Assembly: GCA_036873135.1 (NCBI GenBank)
Contig: JAPTYO010000002.1
Location: 41,593,452-41,657,451, forward strand
Origin: Clarkia xantiana subsp. parviflora
Lineage: Eukaryota > Streptophyta > Magnoliopsida > Myrtales > Onagraceae
DNA: 64,000 nt
Direction: 5' to 3'
Shown here: piece after piece, positions 54,477 through 64,000 of the stretch
Layout: the number at the start of each line of letters is the position of its first letter
How positions within the stretch are numbered: the stretch's first letter is position 1
The notes under the pieces: generated by a model
Databases searched by the model: none
What the model was told of the DNA's origin: nothing
The model's input: the letters and a program-made list of their open reading frames with translations, nothing else
Translations under genes and position numbers: made by a program

Positions 54477-55077
54477 TGTTAGATTAAGGGGAGTAATCAC
54501 TACGGAAACACAAAATATAGTACGTGCATGTAATCAAAATTACGCAGCGGAAGAGTTACACATACCTTAACAGTTACCGTAGACCAAGATCCTTTGTACT
54601 AGGGAGTTCTCGATCCACCGGACGGAACCCGTAGAGGTTCTTATGAAATAAGCCCTACGTGGTGTTAGCTCCACAGCAAAGCCTCAGATCAATTCTTGGC
54701 ACGCGGACAGATCTTCAGAGAGTTGCTCGAAAGCAATTTGGCACACCTTCGGTGTTGGTAATGGTTCGGCTGAAACTAGTAGATGTGGGAGGAGGGTTTT
54801 CTCTCTAAAACACTCTTGTGAGGGGATTATGATTAACCCTAAAATATTCCCTAACACCTCTTATTTATAGGAGGAATAAAGTGGACAAAATTCCACTTTA
54901 CCCTCACTATAAGTTTCGGTCGGCCATTAGTATAGGGAGGCCCAATTTTGGGACTCTCATGTCAATTGAGATTTGGGTCTAGCCCAATTAACCTAATGTG
55001 ACATTTACCCAAGTTCATTAGGTAAACTATACATATTATGGGCTACCAATTAGGGCGCCCATCACCATATGCTTACA
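54477..55077 (-). repeat. 3' LTR of the full-length copia element
   Basis: 601 bp, starts TGTTAGATTAAGG and ends CATATGCTTACA. Same family as 61586-62190. Confidence 0.92.
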
Positions 55078-55471
55078 GCTCCCACTCTCCGGAATTAGAG
55101 GGTGCCTGTTAATGTATTGTTGTCCAAATCCGCATCAACATTTCTCCCCTTTGATCTGCTCTGTGCTTCCGAATAGTTCATACGAGGTTTGCCGTGCGAC
55201 CGGCGGATACGACGGGCATCGTGCTTTTCATCTGTTAAGAGTGTTGTAGCGCCCGCGGAACGTTGATTCCCTTTTCTCCAATCAACTTTTTATAAACAAC
55301 ATTTATATATATTGTACCGCGCTGTATCCTAGGTCAACTCAATTTATAGACCGTAAATTTGATGTAATCAAAACATTATGACGTCGATTGATTATAAACT
55401 CAGTTGCAATTCTTCCGCTTACAAAATGTAAATTTCTAATGTTAAAATGTTATCACATATACATGCCATTT

Positions 55472-55879
55472 CTAAACCCTAAGCAATCCAAGCAGGTTTA
55501 CATGCTTTTCGAATATCTCCCTGCGTAGTGGCTTAGTTAATGGGTCCACAATCATATTATCAGTGGACAAGTATCCCATAGTTATTATATTGTCTTCTAC
55601 CATCGATTTAGCATAGAAATATTTCACATCAATGTGTTTGGTCCTACTATGGTACTTCAGATTCTTAACTGCCGCAATTGCTGCCTGACTGTCGTAGAAC
55701 ACCTTCACAGGTTTACTCGCGACGTCGCCGTTTAGCAGTGCAGTAAGAAGCCTCTTCAGCCAGACTGCTTCCTGTGCATTCTTAGAGAGAGCTACGAATT
55801 CTGATTTCGTTGTAGACAATGCGACACAGCTTTGCTTCTTGCTCGTCCATGAAATGGAGGCATTAGCAAGGAGAAACAC
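55472..55879 (-). CDS. copia RNase H
   Basis: An open stretch of 135 codons with the complete copia RNase H C-terminal part: SWTSKKQSCVALSTTKSEFVAL, EAVWLKRLL, VFYDSQAAIAAVKN (catalytic Asp), HSRTKHIDVKYFY, DPLTKPLRREIFEKH. It would degrade the RNA of RNA-DNA hybrids. The apparent start at 55879 is not real; the upstream part of the domain is in other frames (55880-56240). It ends at a TAG near the purine tract, the natural end of pol. Confidence 0.9.
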   Translation of the reverse strand: MFLLANASISWTSKKQSCVALSTTKSEFVALSKNAQEAVWLKRLLTALLNGDVASKPVKVFYDSQAAIAAVKNLKYHSRTKHIDVKYFYAKSMVEDNIITMGYLSTDNMIVDPLTKPLRREIFEKHVNLLGLLRV

Positions 55880-56720
55880 TCCTCCTGTGGTGAAGTACGA
55901 TTATCCTAATCACCACCATGGTCGGCGTCATTGTAACCAGTCAATTCTAACTTCCCACCCTCATAGCACAGTGCATATTCGGCAGTACCTTTCAGATAAC
56001 GAATTAGGTATAACTAATAACTCGTTTTACAGTCTTTTAAATGTTGATAGCTAGGATCTGATTGGAAACGTGCTACTAGGCCCACGGCATGACAGATATC
56101 CGGATGGATGTATCACACGGTGTATATTGAAATATTAACCACGCTTGAATTCTCTGCACCCTTCATCTTTTCATGCTCTGTCAGGTTCTTGGGGCTGTCA
56201 CGTTACGACAGTGCGCACGCAAATACCACCGGCGTATTCACGGGTTTGGCATTCTGTAGTCTGAACCTATTTTCAACAGATTGTTGATATAAGATTCTTG
56301 AGATAGACATATCCTCCGGGTAGCCCGATCTCTGGCTGTTTCAATGCCTAAGATATACGTGGCCTCTCCCATGTTCTTCATTTCAAATACAAATGCCAAC
56401 CAGGACTTTGACTTATTCATGAAACTCATGTCGTTTGCGGCAATGAGTATGTCGTCCAAGTATTAGGTTAAGATGACATACTTAGACTCGGAGGTCTAAT
56501 AATACATGCACAGATTCTTGTGAAGACTCACTAATCCGTTTCCTACGATTTCCTCGGGGAATCTGCGGTACCATTGTCGTGACGACTATATTAGACCGTA
56601 GAAGGACCTTTTGGAGTTTACAAACTTTACGTTCGTTACCAGGAGTAATTAAATCCTCAAGTTGCTCCATGTAGATCCATGTAGATCTCTTCCTTCAGGT
56701 TTCCGTGGAGGAAAGCGGTC
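55880..56720 (-). pseudogene. copia reverse transcriptase remnants
   Basis: Fragments in several frames include DDILIAANDMSFMNKSKS (about 56406-56459, catalytic Asp-Asp present), GEATYILGIETARDRATRRI (about 56309-56370), LITPGNERKVCKLQK (about 56600-56650) and KTAFLHGNLKEEIY (about 56680-56722). Frameshifts and short duplications (AGATCCATGTAGATC at about 56672-56687) break it. Confidence 0.85.
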
Positions 56721-56722
56721 TT

Positions 56723-58781
56723 AACATTCCTTTGGTGCAACTCGTGATCGAGACTTGCGACCAGGACCATGAATGGCCCTAACCGTGGTTTTACGCACAG
56801 TCATTGAGTTTCTCTTATCAAAGTTCTCTCCGTGAAGCATTGGGTAAGACCTTTCACAATGAGTCGGTGTTCTCCGACTTGTTCCATCAGTGGTGAGCCT
56901 TCTTTCAGGGCTTACCTTATCCTTATGCCCCTATGGTTAACAGGTAAATCAACTATAGACTATAATGGCTTTCATTTAAGGTGATCTCTCTCATTTATTA
57001 TTTCTTTCCATTTCTCCACTTGAGGTCTTTCTAGTGCTTGCCAACAGTTTGAGCGAAGTTTTCACTGTGCTCAATGGGATACTTGCCTTTGACTCTCGTC
57101 TAGGTCTTATTAGTCCCACTAATTAGTCTGATATTTTCTCCAACTCGGAATAACGCTTCTTATCGTAGCATCATTTCTATTGGGAAAAATAGTAGTGCTT
57201 GAACCTTGATCTATAACTTTCCTATTACAACCTCTTGGTCTTGGGGTTTTACTTCTGAAATTCATTCCTTGATCACTAGGATCATGGAACCAAGTATGGT
57301 TGGATCACCCCACTGGGAACAATGGTTAATATAGGTAGTTGTGTCATTCCTGGTTCAGCAACTTTTGACCATCAAGTTCGACTTGATTCGTCCCAGCAGC
57401 AATAGTGATTACTTGTGGTAGGGTTTATTCCTCCCACTGGATTTATTATGAAAATGTCCCCACTCTCATTTACCATGTCATTCACTTGAGTTGTTGGTTC
57501 AAATCTCTCCCACTCGAATTAAGTGGGACCTGATTTTCATCGTTATTCTGCTATGTTTTGATCATGACTATGTGATTGAAACTGTTCATGCATTTGGAAA
57601 ATTCGCTCTCTTAGTGATGTAATGTCTCATGTTCGACCACGGTACATTTAATCTAAGCTGGAAACATGTATTTTCTAGGAGTAACTGGCGTACCCTTGTC
57701 ATAAATACGTGTTAATTGTGCAAATTAATGTCGCATGGTGATATGATTTAACACATTATTACCCATCAGCTATAATGGCTTCGTACTTTACCGATATTAA
57801 TTGAAACATAGTTTTACATTTATGTGAATCATCTTTCATCATCTCATGGGGAACCTCTGATAGAACGAATCAAACATTATGTATATATATAAACTATGTC
57901 TCTTGAATTGTGTCATTTGATTTGAATGCCTAGCCCGACATATCGTTCAAGGCTTATGGAAGGAAAATCATTTAACTGACTTGATCCTTCTTCGTTTGCC
58001 GACTTATCTCAGAGATTTCATCCATCTCCGAATTGAGCATCTTAGGTATTCACCTTATGTGCCAGTTGATACTTTTACAGGGTCGTTGTAGCTTACGTAG
58101 CTAACTTCATACCGATGTAAATGTTATCAGTAAGTCATATTTCCGAAGGAGTGCAAACGAAAATTCAACATGTCATCATATAAACACTTTAATAATAAAA
58201 TCATATAATGAAACGATGTGTTCCGTCTATCGAGGTCCACTTGCACGTTGCGCAATCTACTCTGGGGTTAAACCCTTGGTTAAATCGTTTCATTTATGAA
58301 TTTATATCAATTTAATCGGTGTTAATGGTTTCAAACATGATTATCATTACAGTTTATTTCATTCAATGGAGTGATAATAATAAAATAAGATTTATAATCG
58401 GTTCGTTCTTGGAATTATGCAATCATTTTATTTGGAAGACGCTTTGATTTAATTCAAATGGATATATGGAGTTGTTTGATTCAGCTATGTTCAATAGCTA
58501 TATTGTTTCGGTACTATCACTTTTTTGGATCGATCTCGTTTCTAGCCGAGTTGATTAATCTTGATGAGCAGAACACATTCAGAATTGAATGGTAACTAGA
58601 TTATTCAAAAATTCTGAAACAATAATATTCACCAAAATTCAAACAAAAATTTCGGATTAGCAAGAAAATAATCACGATGGCAAAATATTCTAGATCATCC
58701 ACGAAGATTTAAGAGACAAAGGCAGAGCACTAGGAGGAGATAAACGAGATAGATATATTATACTTTTATCACTGGCGTTTA
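56723..58781 (-). other. Decayed copia middle part
   Basis: Collinear with 36430-38700 of the truncated copy. No open frame above 60 codons shows an integrase or protease motif. Both copies share this condition. Confidence 0.5.
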
Positions 58782-59406
58782 TCACACCGGATTATCGTTT
58801 GAGGACCAAAATGATGATCCTGTTTCCTCTGCATCATTCCTTGATCTCCTGTGGTGAAGCGCAGAAGGACCCTTTGGTTGTTTTCTTTCAATAAACAAGG
58901 TTGTGATAAACTTAATTGCTTTAATCAAGTAATTAAGCCCGTCATCGGCCAACCATGATAGAGGGTACTTCTGCGCGTTACTGAGTATCTTTCTCCAATT
59001 TGATCTCTCGTTCGTAAGATCTGATGTGGGTTTTACACCTGCATATTGGGAAATAAGGGCGACATACTCAAATAGCACTTGTCTTGCTTCGGCTGCCTTT
59101 CCCCCACTGAAGCGGAGTTTTATGGCACACCAAAGTTGAAGAGAACTAAGGTTGAGTTAGAAGTCCTCTGCAACCTCTCTTTCCAGGGTTGCCAATATCA
59201 CCTTGCAAGCTCTCCGATCCATAAAGCTCCTTAACTTATTTGGGCAAGGACGCCTTGTTCATTCACCAATGTTCTCCCCTTATTCACATCAATACACTTA
59301 TGTATATCTTTAGCGAAAATGAGTTTTCTCACATATCCACTCCATGCATCATAATCCTCGCCATCCAGATTGCAAGGCTCGTAGAAGCGAACTGATCTAG
59401 CCATGA
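58782..59406 (-). pseudogene. copia gag remnant
   Basis: An in-frame methionine codon near 59404 opens MARSVRFYEPCNLDGEDYDAW, a start typical of copia gag (FxGxxYxxW), with a stop at 59231-59233. A second frame further on (KYPLSWLADDGLNYLIKAIKFITTLF, 58782-59078) is the second gag block. It is broken by stops and frame changes. Confidence 0.7.
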
Positions 59407-60811
59407 AAACTAACATTTTGATGATCAAGCAAAATCAGGGAGACAATAGCATTTTGAGAAAGAATTGCATACATCAAATATCTATTGATAGAGTCCGACA
59501 AAGAGTGATTCCTCTGTCATCAAAACCAACCGACCACCAGTAGACCAATGGAAGATGGCTGTGAAAGAGTTCACACTATTGTCGTCTTCTATCCAATAGA
59601 TCAGTCGGTTAAAAACGGTTTAAATCGCAAATTACCGGAACATGAATTTTAAAATAAGCATACCCGATCTTGGCTCTCCCAAGGCCCTTTTAGTTTTGGA
59701 AAAATCATTCCGATGAATTCACTCATGCATACACAATTCTACAATCCATGCAAATTATGATATGCTAGTAACATTAATCATACATACCACATACATGCTT
59801 ACGCGTCATGCGTCTAATGTTCCGAGGAACTCATGCTTGCATTCATAATTCTACTTTTAAGTAAATTATCAAACGCAACTACATCCTTAACATTCTAGAA
59901 TACGTGTCAAACATGTAACATCCACATTAATCATACACATTTGGCGACTGGTTTTCAGTTTTAAAACAATTTTAAATATTAGGGGTTGATTTGCAATTCA
60001 TGCTTATATTCAATCACGCAAGCTTCTAGACATGAATCCTAGGCATTTTCAACCATCACAGCATGTCTATTCTAGTGCGCATACCATATATTTAACCAGG
60101 GCTCCGCCCACAACATGTAATATCCAGCTAGCTTGACTCAGTCAAGTCAACAGTTCTAATCATGCATAAATATATATTGAATAATAAACAATTGCAATTC
60201 AGCCCACTAATTTAACCAGTCCCAAAAACATGTATCTCCGAGATCCGTCCCCATAATTGAAACAAGGCATAAAGGTTAGCAACCCTATGAGCACTATGTA
60301 GTCGATTTCGAGGTTCTAAAACATTTGGATTTTAAAACTTGACCTCCCTATTTTAATTGACTTGAATTTTGTACTGAAAGCTCAGTCCGGTTCAGTCAAT
60401 TTTGGTTCGATTTAGTCCAGTTCGGTCTAGTCCAGAAAATCCGGTTCGATCTAGTCCAGAAAATCCGGTTCGGTCCGGTCCGAAAATCCGGTTCAGTCTG
60501 GTCCTGTAAAATTTTAAAATCTGGTTCGGTCCGAAATGGTCCAATAAAATAGGGATCGGTTCGGTTCAACACTCAAACTAGTTAGGTTAGATCCACTTAA
60601 TTACCCCGGTCCGACCCTACCCGAATAGGTCGAACCGATTGAGAAAATCTGGTTCGGTTTTATTTCGTCCCGGTTTAACATATTGGACCGGCCCAATAAT
60701 TAAAATTTAAAAAGTTGGGCCGAAATGTTTACTTGTGGCCCAAGTAGGGTTTTAAATGCATTAAAAATATTAAACTTAGACACCAAGTAACATTAACTAT
60801 ATAAAATAATT

Positions 60812-60865
<54 letters not shown>

Positions 60866-60927
60866 CGGCACACACATAAACATATATATATTTATTGCTA
60901 ATATTCTATCTTTAAGATTAAATCAAT

Positions 60928-60974
<47 letters not shown>

Positions 60975-61572
60975 GTAAATTCGGCACTATATATAATATA
61001 TATATTTTATTTATTGTCAATATCTTTAATAAGGAAACAAATAACTGACAATATATTTTCTCAATCTTTTAGGTAACTAAATCTATCAATAATATCTTTA
61101 ACCCTATTTAAATATTTAGATATATTGATAGTAATATATTTCTACATATTTGAATGTGAATCTAGCCTAATGTTCTTAATTATAGATATATTGTTACCTT
61201 AATTAAAAATTAAAATATGGTAAAAAATATTATTTTAATATAGTGGCCAAAATTTATCCCTTCGATGTCTAAAAAAAAAAAAAAAAATTTACCTTGTATA
61301 TTCAGGGTTTCGGCTAAACACAAAAATTAGGAACCAGTGGTCAAATTTTAAGATCAAGTTTTAATAAGATCTACAATCCAAAATATGATTTTGATAAATA
61401 TCACCTTTTTCTTGAAGTCATGAACATCAATTAGACCAAAAACATAAAATTTCGGACCTATCATTTAAACCCTAAAATTTTGAAACTTTTAAAATTTTCC
61501 TTTAAAAAATTTCGGCCCAAAATTTAAAATTTCAAGAACACCAATTTATCAAAATTAGAAAACCTAACACAG
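59407..61572 (-). other. Very long copia leader with GGTTCGG-type repeats and (TA)n
   Basis: About 2.1 kb without a gene. It holds repeated CCGGTTCGGTCC / GGTTCGATCTAGTCC words (about 60380-60660) and two long (TA)n runs (60819-60861 and 60933-60973). The same leader, in the other orientation, is at 62271-63676. Confidence 0.7.
60819..60973. repeat. Two (TA)n microsatellites
   Basis: Runs of about 21 and 20 TA units are separated by about 70 bp that contain TTTCGGCACACACA. Confidence 0.95.
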
Positions 61573-61584
61573 GCTCTGATACCA
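61573..61584 (-). promoter_or_regulatory. copia primer-binding site
   Basis: The minus strand reads TGGTATCAGAGC, one base from the 5' LTR at 61586. Confidence 0.92.
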
Positions 61585-61585
61585 C

Positions 61586-62190
61586 TGTTAGATTACGGGG
61601 AGTAATCACTACAGAAACACTAAAATATGGTACGTGCATGTAATCGAAATTACGCAGCGGAAGAGTTACACATACCTCAATAGTTTACCGTAGTCCAAGA
61701 TCCTTTGCACGAGGGAGTTCTCGATCCACCGGACGGAAACCGTAGAGGTTCTTGTGAAAGAAGTCCTACGTGGTGTTAGCTCCACAGCAAAGCCTCATAT
61801 CAATTCTTGACACAGGGACAGATCTTCGGAGAGTTTTCTCGAAAGCAATTTGGCACACCTTCGGTGAGGCAAGGGTTCAGCCGAAACTTGTGATGTGGGA
61901 GGAGGGTTTTCTCTCTAAAACACTCTTGTGAGGGAATTATGATTAACCCTAAAATATTCCCTAACACCTCTTATTTATAATAGGAGGAGTAAAGTAGACA
62001 AAAGTCCACTTTACCCTTCACTAGTGTTTCGGTCGACCTATGTATTGGGGAGGCCCAATTTTGGGCCTCCCATGTCATTTTGGATTTGGGTCTAGCCCAA
62101 TTACCCTAATGTGACATTTACCCAAGTTCATTAGGTTAACTATACATATTATGGGCTACCAATTACGGCACCCATCACCATATGCTTACA
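61586..62190 (-). repeat. 5' LTR of the full-length copia element
   Basis: 605 bp, starts TGTTAGATTACGG and ends CATATGCTTACA. Copia leader sequence points away from it on both sides: minus-strand on the left, plus-strand on the right. Confidence 0.9.
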
Positions 62191-62206
62191 GTGCCCATAT
62201 TCCGCT

Positions 62207-62665
62207 CTGTAATTAGTTTACCTAGCATGTACACGTGTTTTAATCCGTGTAATTATCACCCTAATTCCAACAGTGGTATCAGAGCCTTTGTAGGGAGTTC
62301 GTGATTTTAATAAAATGGCGTTCTTGAGTTTTTAGTAAAACTGATATTCATGAAATTAAGTGTTTTTTTATTAAACTTATGTTCATGATCTTCAAGAAAA
62401 ACGTGACATTTAAAAAAATTGAACATTGGATTATTAATCTTAGTAAATGTTTTATCTTAAAATTTTACCAATAACCCTAACATTTTTTACAAGAATGTAT
62501 TTGGCCGAAACTGGGGTTAGATTTACAAGATAATTTTGACATTAATTATTGATGTAATCTAGCATGATTTTATGGATGTTAGATATTATTGATAGATATT
62601 CGTTTCCTAAAGATATAGAAAATATATTGTTGATAGATTTATATCACAAATATTGAATCTTGACA

Positions 62666-62700
<35 letters not shown>

Positions 62701-63676
62701 AAATTATCTATATATATATATAGTGCATATATTGGAAATTAAATCTATAGTTAATATTACTTGGTGGCTAAGTTAAGTTTTTAGTGGATTTTAAAACCCT
62801 ACTTAGCCCACAAGTATATTTCGGCCGAACCCTATAGGGTTAATGGGCCGGTCCAATTTGCACACCCGGGTCGGGTCGACTGACCCGGATAACCATGGGA
62901 ACCCGAACCGGGTCGGGTTCCACGGGTTCAAACTGATCGGGTCAACCGAACATAAATTTTCTCAATCGGTCTGACCCATCTGGGTCGGGTCGAACCGGGT
63001 AACTAATGGGTCGAACCAAACCGACCCGGTTTGCGTGAAAAACCGAACCGAATTCCTATTTAAACTGAACGGGACCGGTTGGCCCAAATTGACATGAACC
63101 GAACCGTTTTGGTCGGACCGACTCGAGTCAATTGAAAATAGGATGGTCAAATTTTAAAATCCAAATATTTTCGAACTTTTAAAATTACCTACACAACGCT
63201 AATAGATTTGAAATTATCACGTTTTAATCAAACATGATGCCTAGTTTCGATTATGGGGATGGATCTCAGAAATGCATGATTATGGGTCTGAATCATTTAG
63301 TGGGCTGAATTGCATTTTCTATATAAATTGATATTATTGCATGATTAGAATTGCGTCTTGACTATGTCAAGATAGATGGATATTGCATGTTGTGGGTTGA
63401 GCGCTCGATTTCAATTAATGAGTTGCGCACTAGAATAAACATGTTGTGATGGTTGATATTTCCTAGAATCCATGTCTAGAAGTTCGCATGATTGATTATT
63501 AGCATGAATTGCAAGTCAACTCAAAATGTTTAAAATCGATATTCAATCGCCAAATATGCACGTTTGATGTGGTGTGATCACGCATGATGCGTATGCATGA
63601 ATGTTGAGGATGTAACTGCATGTGATAATTTACTTATGTAGTAGAATTATATATGCTACTATAAACTTGAGTAGGT
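62207..63676 (+). mobile_element. copia LTR end and leader, opposite orientation
   Basis: About 60 bp of LTR end (GTAATTAGTTTACCTAGCATG...CCAACA, to about 62270) are followed by PBS TGGTATCAGAGC (62272-62283) and 1.4 kb of leader with GGGTCGGGTCGAACCGG repeats (about 62860-63130). It is collinear with 12905-13790 and inverted to 60000-61572. A (TG)n run lies at about 62681-62699. It ends at the next LTR. Confidence 0.85.
62272..62283 (+). promoter_or_regulatory. copia primer-binding site, plus strand
   Basis: TGGTATCAGAGC stands one base after the LTR end CCAACA. Confidence 0.88.
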
Positions 63677-64000
63677 TGAATCATTTGTTGATTGATGATT
63701 AGGGATTACAATGCAATAGGTAAACTATATATACTAGGTGATAGGGATCACCAACTAGGACTAACTATGCTATGTGCCTAACTTGGTGCACCAAGGTGCA
63801 TACACCATGTAACATGTACTACATGATATATGCACCATATAATAGCCTTATACAATCATCTAATGACATGATGGAAGTAAATGCAAGTGTAAGTAACAAG
63901 ATGCAATGTGAGCATATCAACTTATATACTCTATATTCTCCCATCCTTTTCTTCTTCTTCTCTTCTTTCCTGGAAGACATCCTTGATTCCATATAGCTTT
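63677..64000 (-). repeat. Probable copia LTR at the window edge, related to the LTR at 4283-4501
   Basis: It starts TGAATCATTTGTTGATTGATGATTAGGGATTACA and continues TATATATACTAGG...GGATCACCAACTA, matching the order of words in the 4283-4501 LTR (TGAATGAG, TATTACAAATC, ATATATATACTAGG, AGGATCACCAACTA). No primer-binding site lies to its left, so it would be a 3' or solo LTR. A pyrimidine-rich stretch near 63940-63972 might be the purine tract of the minus strand. The right end is uncertain. Confidence 0.55.

Larger units (their letters stand above)
54477..62190 (-). mobile_element. Full-length but decayed Ty1/copia element
   Basis: On the minus strand: 5' LTR 61586-62190, PBS 61573-61584, a very long leader (to about 59410), gag remnant (58782-59406), RT and RNase H remnants (55472-56690), purine tract (55078-55092) and 3' LTR 54477-55077. 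Protease and integrase are not recognisable. The LTRs are visibly diverged. The flanking five bases (GTTAC on the left, GTGCC on the right) do not match, so the ends may come from different events. Confidence 0.9.

Noticed and set aside
54207..54500. Frames of 70-97 codons with Leu- or Asn-rich products
   Set aside because: They cross the junction between the Tat-type interior and the copia LTR at 54477 and have no family features.
63772..63996. 74-codon plus-strand frame at the window end
   Set aside because: It lies in a copia-type LTR and shows no similarity or start context.
1..64000. tRNA-like PBS motifs as tRNA genes
   Set aside because: Only 12-18 bases match and they sit next to LTRs; no cloverleaf is present.

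Overview
This window is plant nuclear DNA, almost certainly from a dicot, and is made almost entirely of nested transposable elements. The evidence is: Ty1/copia and Ty3/gypsy polyproteins of plant type, copia primer-binding sites complementary to initiator-Met tRNA, Tat/Ogre-type gypsy elements with a second RNase H, CACTA, hAT-like and Mutator-like remnants, AT-rich spacers, and one run of 23 N at 41510-41532. I found no intact host gene, no tRNA or rRNA gene and no CRISPR. The species cannot be named from the sequence.

Left part (1-12395). A copia element (1-4501, minus, cut by the window start) lies in the gag region of a gypsy fragment (4502-5726, minus). That fragment lies in turn in the 3' end of a CACTA transposon (5727-6246). 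AT-rich spacer follows, with a hAT-like element (7494-8454) that carries a decayed Mutator-like MITE, an uncertain LTR-like stretch (about 8640-9500), and the 5' end of a second CACTA element with the N-terminus of its transposase (9540-10868, minus). A GC-rich block at 11820-12180 might be the remains of a host 5' exon.

Middle part (12396-39699). A copia LTR plus leader (12396-13796, plus) runs into an Ogre-like gypsy element (13797-33934, plus). This has an approximately 2-kb LTR containing a foldback MITE, an extra ORF before gag, gag, protease with a G-patch-like segment, a frame-restoring intron, RT, two RNase H domains and part of integrase. Its RT is split just before the YVDD motif by a 9.9-kb LTR element (22046-31918) that has a 5-bp target duplication (GAAGT), LTRs about 2.5% apart, and no usable coding sequence. 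The Ogre-like element ends abruptly at a truncated copia element (33935-39699, minus).

Right part (39700-64000). A Tat-type element on the minus strand (3' LTR 39700-40791, internal sequence to 54476) is interrupted by a younger Tat/Retand-like element (41533-53224, minus). The younger element has near-identical LTRs and a long gag-pol. Between pol and its 3' LTR it also carries an oppositely transcribed, intron-containing gene and a large tandem-repeat block. A full-length but decayed copia element follows (54477-62190, minus; same family as 33935-39699 and 12396-13796), then an oppositely oriented copia LTR end plus leader (about 62207-63676), and finally a different copia-type LTR at the window edge.

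Almost every reading frame carries frameshifts or stops. The best preserved coding sequences are gag-PR-RT of the 41533-53224 element, the Ogre-like ORF1 and gag, and the copia integrase at 475-1893. Working order of events: CACTA and the older copia and Ogre-like copies came first, the Tat elements followed, and the elements at 22046-31918 and 41533-53224 arrived last.
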